A stretch of 11,362 bases of DNA, from contig JAVBMD010000024.1 of the NCBI GenBank assembly GCA_031552825.1, positions 1-11,362 of the forward strand, in the 5' to 3' direction. The DNA comes from WQXF01 sp031552825 (GTDB taxonomy: Bacteria > Bacillota > Clostridia > Christensenellales > Aristaeellaceae). Positions 1 through 7,346 of the stretch are shown here, in pieces. The position numbers were made by a program, and so were the translations under genes. Below the pieces are notes generated by a model. It was not told the origin of the DNA. It did not search any database and was given only the letters and a program-made list of their open reading frames with translations. Positions within the stretch are counted from its first letter, which is position 1, and every line of letters begins with the position of its first letter.

Positions 1-100
1 GCCGCAGCGGTGGTGGGATTCCGTTCCCCGCGCCTCATAACCAGCCCCGCAAAAAATCGAATGACAAAATAATAGCGCGGCGAGGCCTGCGCTGTCAAGC
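1..100. repeat. Partial GGGATTCC-arm repeat and gene-free left edge
   Basis: Bases 1-30 hold a repeat arm (a GCCGCAGCGG stem side followed by TGGTGGGATTCCGTTCC). It is the inverted counterpart of the arm at about 11177-11210, so it belongs to the same intergenic family seen across the window. It is cut by the window edge. Bases 31-100 are short AT-richer DNA downstream of the muramidase gene. A GC-rich stretch followed by TATTATTTT on the minus strand might end transcription of the operon, but no clean hairpin is visible. Confidence 0.6.
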
Positions 101-865
101 TTATCGCGCCGCGCCGCTGGCAAACGCCTCGAATTCCGCCAGCGTGCCGTTGAAGGCGTTCATGTCGATGAAGCGCTCGGGGCCTTTGTAGCCGGGCAGG
201 CGCATGCGCGCGGTGTACTGCCAGAACGTCCATTCACGGCGGTCGGGCAGGCGCGGGTAGCGGTACACATCGCGGATCCAGATGGGGTTATCGGGATAGG
301 CATCCTTTAAATAGAGCATATAAGCCTTGTAGGTGGCATAGAGAATGGGCTTCTGCCCGTAGTGCGCCTCCAGCGCCGCCAGCATGGGCTGCAGGATCGC
401 GTCGGTTTCCTCGCGGGTGGCGGGGTCGCGGATGCGCTTGCCATAGAACTCGACATCGACCACCGGCGGCAGCGCGCCCGGCGTCACCGGCACGGTGCGG
501 ATAAAGTTGGCGGCCTGCGATTCGCCGGGGCTGTCGTAGCTGAAGAAGTGATAGGCTCCGGCGCGCAGGTGGGTGCGCCGCACGCCCGCCCAGTTATCGG
601 CGAAGCGGCTATCCTGCATGCCGCTGCCCTCGGTGGCCTTGATGAAGGCAAAATCGACGCCCTGCCCCGCCAGCAGCGGCCAGTCGATCTCGCCCTGATA
701 CACCGATACGTCCACCCCGCGCACCGGAAAATCCTCGCGCGTGGGATAGTTAAAGTGCAGCACCCCGGCGCGCAGCAGCGAGATAAGCAGGGCGGCGGCG
801 GCCAACGCCCCCGCCGCCACGCCGAGCAGCGCCAGCTTTCTTTTGTGCCTTTTCAATGCGCTCAT
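101..865 (-). CDS. Membrane-anchored GH25 muramidase (lysozyme)
   Basis: 254 residues. A basic N-terminus is followed by one hydrophobic segment (about 11-31), giving an uncleaved anchor or signal with the catalytic part outside. The rest is a full GH25 domain: GVDVSVYQGEIDW (50-62), FAFIKATEG (72-80), GAYHFFS (103-109), PPVVDVEF (133-140), and WTFWQYTA with IDMNAFNG near the end. The expected catalytic acids are D137 and E139 of the DVE motif, with D52 in the first strand. GH25 enzymes cut the MurNAc-GlcNAc bond of peptidoglycan. The start lies 9 bases after the stop of the adaptor gene and has no strong ribosome site, so translation is probably coupled. As last gene of an ABC/adaptor operon it may open or remodel the wall around the exporter; that role is inferred. 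There are no wall-binding repeats. Confidence 0.94.
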   Translation of the reverse strand: MSALKRHKRKLALLGVAAGALAAAALLISLLRAGVLHFNYPTREDFPVRGVDVSVYQGEIDWPLLAGQGVDFAFIKATEGSGMQDSRFADNWAGVRRTHLRAGAYHFFSYDSPGESQAANFIRTVPVTPGALPPVVDVEFYGKRIRDPATREETDAILQPMLAALEAHYGQKPILYATYKAYMLYLKDAYPDNPIWIRDVYRYPRLPDRREWTFWQYTARMRLPGYKGPERFIDMNAFNGTLAEFEAFASGAAR

Positions 866-874
866 CGGTCACGC

Positions 875-2017
875 TCAGTTCCAATAGCCGGTCAGGCGCA
901 TGCCGACCATCAGCCCATCGGCGCTCTCCAGCGCCACCTTGACGCGGAACTTGGTGGTGTCCAGCACCATGCTGCCCTGCGGCACGATCTCCTGCACCGT
1001 GCCGGACAGCTCGCGCTCGGGGTGCGCGTCGACCTTCAGGCGGATGCGCTGGCCGACCGCCACGCGGGCGATGTCCAGCTCGTCGACGTCGAGCACCGCC
1101 AGCAGCGCGTCGGTGGGCATGACGGTCATCAGCGCTTGGCCTTGCGCCACAAACTGGCCGGGGCGCACCAGCACCTCGGCAAGCACGCCGGGGCGGCCGA
1201 AGGTCACCGATTCGGCGGGCACGGCGGCATGCCGCGCGGAGGCGGCGTCCAGCGTGAACAGCGGCTGGCCGCGCTCCACGCGCTGCCCTTCCTCCACCAG
1301 CACGGCGGCGATGGTGCCATCGCCCTGCACCGGCAGCGTCGCCGGGCGCATCACGTCGCCCCGGCCGACCTTGTCCTTGTCCTTATAATCGTCGCCGGTG
1401 CCTCGGTACAGCTTGGCGCTCTCTTCCAGATCGAACTTGCCCTGCTCCAGCTCGACCACGTAGCCGTTCGCGGTGCGCCGCACGACGGTGGCGGTACCCT
1501 TGACCTCGTCGTCGCCGCTGCCCTGCAGCACGCGCAGCACGTCGCCGACGCGCACGTCGCGGTTCTCGGCCTTGTCGTAGGCGGTGTTGGTCGGCACCTC
1601 GATCTGCCGGATGGCGTCGCGCTCGATGTGGCATAGCGCGCCGAACTCGGCGATCACCTGCGCGGCCTGCGCGCCCTGTGTGGCCTTTAGGCCGCGGATC
1701 ACGCCCGCATCGGCGGCAAATACCTGCGTGGGGATCAGCTCGATGGCGGTACCCTCGGCGGCGACGACGTCGCCGGGCAGCCACGTGAAGGCCTCCACCT
1801 GCCCGCCCACCGGCGCGGTGAGCGTCACCCGCTCGACGACGTCGACGCTGCCCTTGGCCGAGAAGCCGCCCTGCACGGCAGGCGCACCGGGGCCTTCGCT
1901 GGGCGCGGCGGTGGGAGCGGCCGGGGCGGCCAGCGCAACGCCGGACAGCGCCAGCAGCAGCGCGCACAGCGCCGCGCCGACGCGCAGGAAACGGGTTCCG
2001 GATTTTGTGGTATGCAT
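875..2017 (-). CDS. HlyD/MacA-like periplasmic adaptor (membrane fusion) protein
   Basis: 380 residues. It starts with a signal peptide or anchor (basic 1-12, hydrophobic 13-31, AAPAAP after it) and then a Pro/Ala linker. Two lipoyl-like half-motifs are visible: residues 62-95 (TAPVGGQVEAFTWLPGDVV) and 234-300 (GTIAAVLVEEGQRVERG, then GVLAEVLVRPGQFVAQG). These form the barrel-sandwich fold of adaptors. The segment between them (about 130-225) is charged and may be an inserted domain, in place of the long coiled-coil hairpin of Gram-negative MacA. Residues 302-380 resemble the beta-barrel domain (LLAVLDVDELDIARVAVGQRI). AAGGAGA at 2026-2032 lies 8 bases before the ATG and supports this start. 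With the ATPase and permease upstream it would form an export complex. In a Gram-positive it would not need an outer-membrane channel. The substrate is unknown. Confidence 0.85.
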   Translation of the reverse strand: MHTTKSGTRFLRVGAALCALLLALSGVALAAPAAPTAAPSEGPGAPAVQGGFSAKGSVDVVERVTLTAPVGGQVEAFTWLPGDVVAAEGTAIELIPTQVFAADAGVIRGLKATQGAQAAQVIAEFGALCHIERDAIRQIEVPTNTAYDKAENRDVRVGDVLRVLQGSGDDEVKGTATVVRRTANGYVVELEQGKFDLEESAKLYRGTGDDYKDKDKVGRGDVMRPATLPVQGDGTIAAVLVEEGQRVERGQPLFTLDAASARHAAVPAESVTFGRPGVLAEVLVRPGQFVAQGQALMTVMPTDALLAVLDVDELDIARVAVGQRIRLKVDAHPERELSGTVQEIVPQGSMVLDTTKFRVKVALESADGLMVGMRLTGYWN

Positions 2018-2138
2018 ATACTTTCTCTCCTTGCTTTCATAGCGTATTCACATTCACGCGAAAGGCCTCTGCTGTTGGTGCGGAATCTCTCCGCTGCTTG
2101 CGGGGCGAGGAATCCCTCCACCGCAGCGGCGGTCTCCG
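2018..2138. repeat. Intra-operon GGAATCCC repeat between permease and adaptor genes
   Basis: This 121-base gap holds two repeat arms, GGAATCTCTCCGC near 2081 and GGAATCCCTCCACCGC near 2109, each next to GC-rich self-complementary sequence (CCGCTGC/GCGG and CCGC/GCGGCGG). They match the tandem units at 8313-8464. The repeat starts a few bases after the permease stop and ends before the adaptor ribosome site, so the operon is interrupted but probably still co-transcribed. In the transcript it could act as a processing, stability or attenuation element. Confidence 0.7.
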
Positions 2139-4468
2139 TTACTCTATGCTCTTGAGCGCTTCCACCATGTTGACATCCTTGAACTTACGGCCCAGCATCC
2201 AGTTGACCAGCAGCGCAAAGGCCACGGTAAACCCGCCGGTGAACAGCCAACTCACGGAGCGGATGTAGGGCACGAACTCCAGCGTGTTGGGCAGGCCGGT
2301 TTTGAGCACCAGCTCGTGCAGCTGTGGGCCGACCAAGAAGCCCAGCGGCAGGCCGATGAAGGCGATGATGAGGTTTTCGCGCAGCACCAGATGCTTGATC
2401 TCGCGCGGGTTGAAGCCCAGCACCATCAGCGTGGCCAGCTCCCGGATGCGCTCGGAGAAGTTGAGGTAGCCGAGGTTGTAGAGCACCACCAGCGCCAGCG
2501 CGCCCGAGAAGACCACCAGCAGCAGCACCACCAGGTTCATGACCTCGAGCACTTGGCTGTTGGAATTGCGCTCCTCGTCCAGCGTGCGCACGCGATCCAC
2601 GGCCTCCAGATCGGCGGCGGCGGCAAGGTTCAGCCCTTCGCCGACCATGGTGACAGCCGTGGGGCGCCACGGCGTAAGATCCAGCGCGCGCCACGCGGTA
2701 CGGCTGGCGTAGATGCCCTGCCCGAGCTGCACGTCCACGACCTGCGTGACGGTGGTGGTCAGCGCCCGCCCGCCCGCGTTGCGCAGCGAGAGAACGTCGC
2801 CGACGCCCAGCCCGTATTCCTCGGAGGCCTTGCGCGTCAGCGCCACGCCCTCCAGCGGCAGGCGAATCCGTTCGCCCTCCTCATCGATGAGGTGGACCAT
2901 CTCCGCCGCGTCCTCGTACACGAACACCGGCTTGACCTGCCACTGCCCGTCGACGAAGGCCTCGCAGTTGGAGACCATCTTCTCCTCCCACGCTCCGGCG
3001 CCGGCGCGCAGGCCGATGGTTTGCGCATAATCGCGGGGCGCGTCGCGCTTCAAGTAGGCGACGGCATCGTAGCGCATGGTGGTAGTATAGTAGTTGCGCA
3101 GCACGAAATCCACCGAATCGCGCATGCCGAAGCCGGTGAGCATCATCGCCGTGCAGCCCAGCGAGCCGATGATGCCCATCAGTGCGCGCATCGGGTTGCG
3201 GAACAGATTGCGCAGGATCATCTTGCTGGAGAACTTGAGCCGGTTCCAGATCCAGCCGACGTTCTCCAGCACGATGCGCTTGCCCTTCTTGGGCGGCTTG
3301 GGGCGCAGCAGCGCGGCGGGATTCTCGCGCAGCGCCACGCGCGCGCTAATCATGCTCGCCCCGCCGGTAATCACCGCCAGCACCAGCCCGATCAGCCCCA
3401 CCACGCCGGGCAACAGGAAGGGCTTCACGCCATCGAGCGTGTAAAGGGTACCCAGCATATTGAGGATCACCGGCGCAAAGCCGAAGTATGCCCCGGCCAG
3501 CCCGCTGAGCACGCCCAGCACTGCCAGCACCAGCCCGTAGCTCGCGTAGTGGCCGATCAGCTGCCCGCGCGAGTAGCCCTGCGAGAACAGCGTGCCGATC
3601 TGCATGCGCTGGTTTTCCACCAGACGGCTCATCGTCGTCCACGTGATGAGCGCCGCGATGATGAAGAACACCAGCGGGAAGATTTGCCCCATGGCGCGGA
3701 TCTGCTGCGCCTCGTCCATCGCCATCTTGATGCTGCTGATATCCTCGCGCAGCAGCGCCACGGCCTGCGTATCGCCCATCAATTCCTGCACCGCGCGCTT
3801 GACCCGCGCCACGTCGGCGTCCGGGGAAAGCGTGAGGCAGGCCTGATTGTAGGGCAGATGCCCCAGCGTGCCCGGCGACACGGTGGCGTAGCCGAACTGG
3901 TACTGATCCGGCGAGAACTCGCCGTCGTACATCGTGACGACGAACTCGCCCAGCGTACCCAGCGCGCCGATGGTCAGCGAAAAATCCTGCCCGTTCAGCT
4001 TGACGTTCAGCGTATCGCCGACCGAAAGGCCGTGCGTCTGCGCGAAGCGATCCTGCACGACGCAAATGTCCTTGCGCGCCTCGGGCAACGGCTCCCCGGC
4101 CACCAACCGCGCGGTATTGATGCGCGCGGGGCCGTCGGTCATCGCCAGCCACACCACCGGATCGCCCTTGAGCCCCTGCGAATCGGCATAGGCCACCACG
4201 CGGCGCTGCACGTCGGCGACGCCCTCGATGGCCGCCAGATCGCGCACCGTGCGGTCGCTGATCGCGCCCTCGACCCATAGATCCGCCATATGGCTCTCAT
4301 CAAACTGCTGCTCGAAGTTGTGCTCCATGCCCCGCCAGCAGGCGTCGATGCCCACATACAGCGTGATCGCCAGCGTGCAGATGATCCAGATGGCGAAGAA
4401 GGACTTCCAACCCTCTTTGAAATCGCGCAGCAGCTTGCGGGTCAGCGGACTGATGCGCGCGCTGCTCT

Positions 4469-4475
<7 letters not shown>
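2139..4475 (-). CDS. ABC transporter permease with two FtsX/MacB-type modules
   Basis: 778 residues. Hydrophobic segments lie near 25-43, 263-283, 310-335, 355-380, 430-450, 645-668, 700-720 and 742-762. This is two repeats of a four-helix FtsX unit, each with a large extracytoplasmic domain after its first helix (about 45-260 and 452-640). The motif RENPAALLRPKPPKKGKR (384-400) is the usual end of the first FtsX module. The size and duplicated layout fit the YbbP/LolCE-like mechanotransmission class rather than single-module MacB. The start codon is GTG, overlapping the ATPase stop by 7 bases, with AGGAG at 4481-4485 five bases upstream. It would be the membrane partner of that ATPase, moving lipids, peptides or drugs out of the cytoplasmic membrane; the substrate cannot be read from sequence. 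Confidence 0.93.
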
Positions 4476-5170
<695 letters not shown>

Positions 5171-5211
5171 CTGTATGGTTCCTCCTGTGATTTACTGTGG
5201 CGGAAGCCTCC

Positions 5212-5268
5212 CGAAGATTTCCAAAGGGCGACCGGAAAGCCCTTTGGCTGCTCCGCAGAGCGGAATCC
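5212..5268 (-). repeat. Two-hairpin repeat unit, copy 1
   Basis: Read on the minus strand. Hairpin 1 is GCTC/GAGC around a TGCG loop (5250-5261). Two bases later comes hairpin 2, CCAAAGGGC/GCCCTTTGG (5221-5247) with a 9-base loop TTTCCGGTC. It is followed by AAATCTTC, a variant of the ATCCTTC tail of the other copies. It lies just upstream of the ATPase ribosome site, so it would sit in the 5' leader if transcription comes from tetR. Confidence 0.75.
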
Positions 5269-5293
5269 TTGCCCGGGGAACGGAATCCCTCCC

Positions 5294-5424
5294 CCACAGT
5301 TCGCCATAGTCGCTTGCTGCGCAAGCTCGTTGGCTCACTGGACTTCCGCCTCGATTATTCGGCCACTGGCCGATCTCGGCTCCGTCCCGCTCACGCGGTC
5401 CCCCTCCCTTTGACAAGGGCGGCT
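5294..5424 (+). repeat. ~130-base extended repeat, copy 1
   Basis: It runs from CCACAGTTCGCCATAGTC through TTCCGCCTCGATTATTCGG to CCTCCCTTTGACAAGGGCGG. The reverse complement of 8550-8690 carries the same sequence with roughly eight differences by eye. It contains internal hairpins (GCTTGC/GCAAGC and GGCC/GGCC) and ends in the CCTCCCTT/AAGGG hairpin used by the composite elements. It contains no gene. The second copy supplies the C-terminus of the YfhO-type protein. Confidence 0.85.
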
Positions 5425-5464
5425 TTTGGGCTGGATACAAGATGCGTCGTTCTCCGGCGGAGGG

Positions 5465-5490
5465 TGTCGGGAGGCGGAGCCTCCCCGACA
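5465..5490. repeat. Long GC-rich hairpin
   Basis: TGTCGGGAGGC (5465-5475), a GGA loop, then GCCTCCCCGACA (5479-5490) form an 11-base-pair stem with one bulged C. No T-run follows on either strand, so it is not a standard intrinsic terminator. It sits in repeat-rich DNA between tetR and the ABC genes and is probably another repeat remnant. Confidence 0.6.
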
Positions 5491-5594
5491 TTCCTAAGCA
5501 GGCGTTAGCGGAGTTCGGGGGAAAGATAACGCCGGTTCGCATGCAACTTTGAGGAAGTTTGAGGGTTTCTGCCATTTGCACCGAGCAGGTGTTT

Positions 5595-5646
5595 CGTGCC
5601 TGCGGGCACGACCTAAGGGCTTTGCGGTCGCCCTTAGGCATCCTTC
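5595..5646 (+). repeat. Two-hairpin repeat unit, copy 2
   Basis: Hairpin 1 is CGTGCC/GGCACG with a TGCG loop (5595-5610). After one base comes hairpin 2, CCTAAGGGC/GCCCTTAGG with loop TTTGCGGTC (5612-5638), then the tail CATCCTTC (5639-5646). It lies about 27 bases beyond the tetR stop, so on the minus strand it is in the tetR 3' region. The stems differ from the other copies by paired changes while the loops are kept. Confidence 0.8.
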
Positions 5647-5672
5647 GCGGGCTGCATCAACGGTGTGAAATC

Positions 5673-6269
5673 TTATTCCAGCGCCCCCGACGGCAGCTTG
5701 AGCAGCCGCTCCACCATCCGCATCACCATCTCCACCATCTCCTCCGCCTGCGGCGCGTCCGCCCGGCTCTCCACGCCCACGAACCCGGCGAGGATGAACC
5801 GCGCGGTATGCTTCGGGCTGGGTACGTCCAGCACGCCCTGCGCAGCGCCCTCGGCCAAGATCTGCGTGAGGATCGGCTCGAGCAGCTCCATCACGTGGCG
5901 ATGCACGAACACCTGCGCCTCGACGCTCAGGCCGTCGGTCTCCACGCGCAGCCCGGCCTGATCCACCTTGCGCAGAAAGTCGGTCAGCGCCACCACAACG
6001 TTGTGCATGCGCGAAATCGGCGTCACCGAGGCCTCTCGCAGCAGCTGCGCGAACTCCTGCACATGTACCTCGATAAACTGATCGATGGTCGCCATAAAGA
6101 TATCGTGCTTGGATTGAAAGTAGTAGTAGAACAACCCCTGCGCCACGCCAACCTGCTTGACGATGTCGCTGACGGTGGTTTTTTCGTACCCCTGCTGCCA
6201 GAAAAGCTCCATGGCCGCGTCGACGAGCTCCTGACGGCGCTCCTCCGGCGCTTTGCTGATCCTCGGCAT
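5673..6269 (-). CDS. TetR-family transcriptional repressor
   Basis: 198 residues. The N-terminal helix-turn-helix is clear: RRQELVDAAMELFWQQGYEKTTV (11-33), then SDIVKQVGVAQGLFYYYFQSKHDIF (34-58), the classic TetR DNA-binding unit. Residues from about 65 on form the helical ligand-binding and dimer domain, which is not recognisable to a subfamily. GGAGG at 6276-6280 lies 6 bases before the ATG. Upstream are two tandem operator-like palindromes (6329-6365), which suggests autorepression. The gene is followed on the same strand by the ABC exporter operon after a 502-base repeat block, so the likely regulon is that exporter, induced by a substrate or envelope-active compound. The target is inferred from position only. 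Confidence 0.95.
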   Translation of the reverse strand: MPRISKAPEERRQELVDAAMELFWQQGYEKTTVSDIVKQVGVAQGLFYYYFQSKHDIFMATIDQFIEVHVQEFAQLLREASVTPISRMHNVVVALTDFLRKVDQAGLRVETDGLSVEAQVFVHRHVMELLEPILTQILAEGAAQGVLDVPSPKHTARFILAGFVGVESRADAPQAEEMVEMVMRMVERLLKLPSGALE

Positions 6270-6328
6270 GGCTTCCCTCCGCTCTCGGTTGCGCGCGGTT
6301 TTGCGTCATCTTATCCATAGAACGAATG

Positions 6329-6365
6329 ACTGACTAGTTTCAATCACTGACTAACGTCAATCAGT
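6329..6365. promoter_or_regulatory. Tandem TetR operator-like sites upstream of tetR
   Basis: The pattern ACTGACTA-N3-TCAATCA occurs twice in tandem with a 17-base period (6329-6346 and 6346-6363). The second copy is a 20-base imperfect palindrome, halves ACTGACTAAC and GTCAATCAGT, 8 of 10 positions paired (6346-6365). On the minus strand TTGACG (rc of 6355-6360) and TTGAAA (rc of 6338-6343) are possible -35 boxes inside the sites; no good -10 box is obvious. The two sites are spaced to let two dimers bind side by side. It lies 60-96 bases before the tetR start. Confidence 0.6.
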
Positions 6366-6460
6366 ATAGAAGATGTTGGGGGCGGTGTCAAGGGGTGGGA
6401 GGCGAAGATTTCGCGAAAAATTACCGAAAAAAAGGAGCGCCAAAATAGGAGTACGCCCCA

Positions 6461-6489
6461 TTGCTTTCGTATCGAAATTTTGATATGAT
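6461..6489 (+). promoter_or_regulatory. Promoter and palindromic operator of the toxin-antitoxin pair
   Basis: A weak -35 TTGCTT (6461-6466) and a good -10 TATGAT (6484-6489) are separated by 17 bases. A 22-base imperfect palindrome (6467-6488, 9 of 11 positions paired; core TATCGAAATTTTGATA) fills the spacer and overlaps the -10 box. This is where Phd/YefM antitoxins commonly bind to repress their own operon. A tandem 11-base direct repeat AATGAAAAGCG follows at 6501-6522, and GAGGTG (6522-6527) is the ribosome site for the antitoxin. Confidence 0.7.
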
Positions 6490-6532
6490 GATGACAACGA
6501 AATGAAAAGCGAATGAAAAGCGAGGTGAGAGG

Positions 6533-6808
6533 ATGCTGAAATCCCATGTGCGCCCATCGGGCGAGCTGCGGAACAACTACCCGCAGATGGTCGATCTTTT
6601 GAAAGAGCAAGACCACATTATCATCACGCGAAACGGCAAAGGCGAAGCGGTGCTGATCGGCATGGAGGTCTACGAGAAATTCGAGGCGTTTGTTCACGCG
6701 GAATATGTAGCGAGAAAGCTTGCCGAGGCGGAAGCGTGCTCGGCGAAGCCGGATGCAATACGCTATACGATGGATGAAATCCGCGAAAGGCTTGGACTGC
6801 GCAAATGA
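6533..6808 (+). CDS. Phd/YefM-family antitoxin
   Basis: 91 residues. The N-terminal half, with VRPSGELRNNYPQMVDLLKEQ (6-26), IIITRNGKGEAVLIGMEVYEKF (29-50), is the Phd/YefM DNA-binding and dimer fold. The C-terminal half (about 55-91) is the charged helical tail that in this family wraps and neutralises the toxin. GAGGTG five bases before the ATG fixes the start. It overlaps the toxin gene by four bases (ATGA), the usual coupled arrangement with antitoxin first. A palindrome over its promoter suggests autoregulation. It is the only plus-strand operon in the window and is noticeably less GC-rich than its neighbours, which fits a mobile origin. Confidence 0.92.
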   Translation: MLKSHVRPSGELRNNYPQMVDLLKEQDHIIITRNGKGEAVLIGMEVYEKFEAFVHAEYVARKLAEAEACSAKPDAIRYTMDEIRERLGLRK

Positions 6809-7110
6809 AATACCGCATCCTCTTTCTGGAGACGGCATACGACGACTTGGGCGAAATCAGAGCTTACCTTGAGCAGTTTTCGGAAAGCGCGCCGGCGCAC
6901 GTTCTGGGGGATATCCTCGCCCGGATTGATGAATTGCAAACAGCGCCGAAATTGTATCCGGAATATCCTCGCAATCGCCGCTACCGCAAAATGATAGCAG
7001 GCGATTACTTGGTGTTTTACAAAGTATTTGAGGACGAACAGCTTGCAGAAATCCATCGGGTTTTGCACGCGGCGCGCGACATTGGCGCGGTGCTAAAAAA
7101 AGAAAAGTAG
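6805..7110 (+). CDS. RelE/ParE-superfamily toxin
   Basis: 101 residues. Visible family signs are YRILFLETAYDDLGEIRAYL (3-22), the helical pair up to DELQTAP (42-48), then YPRNRRYRKMIAGDYLVFYKV (54-74) and EIHRVLHAARDI (82-93), the beta-sheet core and C-terminal strand of RelE/ParE toxins. Whether it is a ribosome-dependent mRNase (RelE-like) or a gyrase poison (ParE-like) cannot be decided; the RVLHAARDI ending leans toward ParE/YoeB-like members. It is translated by coupling to the antitoxin through the ATGA overlap. It ends 236 bases from the convergent fusion gene, with a palindromic repeat element between them. Confidence 0.9.
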   Translation: MKYRILFLETAYDDLGEIRAYLEQFSESAPAHVLGDILARIDELQTAPKLYPEYPRNRRYRKMIAGDYLVFYKVFEDEQLAEIHRVLHAARDIGAVLKKEK

Positions 7111-7120
7111 CAATGAAATA

Positions 7121-7141
7121 GGCGATCAGTCGTTGATCGCC
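7121..7141. repeat. Duplicate of the 3' end of the fusion gene (left direct repeat)
   Basis: 19 bases at 7123-7141 (starting CGATCAGTCG, ending TTGATCGCC) are identical to 7344-7362, the last codons and stop of the fusion gene. The left copy is also a hairpin, GGCGATCA/TGATCGCC with a 5-base loop. The two copies lie 7 and 9 bases outside the inverted ends of the 7149-7334 element, so they look like a flanking duplication made when the element arrived. Confidence 0.75.
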
Positions 7142-7148
7142 ACAGATC

Positions 7149-7334
7149 ATCAACAAAGTCACGCAGATGGGCTGCGAAGGTCCAGGGCGATCGCAAAGCC
7201 CTGGTCGCATCCGCAGATGCGAAATGCCTTGAAGCAAGGTTTTGTGAGGAATTACGCCCTTTGCGAAGGGCGGCCAAAGGGCTTATCGCTCGCCCTTTGG
7301 AATCCTTCTCTACGCATCAAACTACTTTGTTGAT
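7149..7334. repeat. Palindromic element of two head-to-head two-hairpin units
   Basis: Perfect 11-base inverted ends ATCAACAAAGT (7149-7159) and ACTTTGTTGAT (7324-7334) enclose two inverted copies of the two-hairpin unit. The left copy (minus strand): CGCATC/GATGCG with a TGCG loop (7206-7221), one base, then CCAGGGC/GCCCTGG with loop TTTGCGATC (7182-7204), then CCTTC. The right copy (plus strand): CGCCCTT/AAGGGCG with a TGCG loop (7255-7272), one base, then CCAAAGGGC/GCCCTTTGG with loop TTATCGCTC (7274-7300), then AATCCTTC. The arrangement resembles the BIME form of REP repeats. It encodes no protein, so any mobility would need a transposase in trans. Confidence 0.8.
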
Positions 7335-7346
7335 ACGCTGAGACGA

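Larger units (their letters stand above)
5171..5672. other. 502-base gene-free, repeat-packed spacer between tetR and the ABC genes
   Basis: No credible gene lies here. Frames that stay open translate repeat DNA. In order it holds: a two-hairpin unit on the minus strand (5212-5268); GGAATCC arms (about 5262 and 5282); a ~130-base repeat shared with 8550-8690 (5294-5424); an unshared stretch with a long GC hairpin (5465-5490); and a second two-hairpin unit on the plus strand (5595-5646). The exporter genes must be transcribed through this block from the tetR promoter or from an undetected promoter inside it; no convincing -35/-10 pair was found near 5170. Confidence 0.8.

Noticed and set aside
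362..1636. Long plus-strand open frame opposite the GH25 and adaptor genes
   Set aside because: It is His/Ala/Gln-rich with no family motifs and lies antisense to well-supported genes. It is a product of high GC content. The same holds for plus-strand frames at 2316-4280 and 9549-11123.
5192..5641. Minus-strand frame between tetR and the ATPase gene
   Set aside because: It runs through several repeat copies and a hairpin, has no domain, and its parts recur as non-coding repeats elsewhere.
7121..7141. Intrinsic terminator for the toxin gene
   Set aside because: The stem is good but no T-run follows. It is better explained as a duplicate of 7344-7362.
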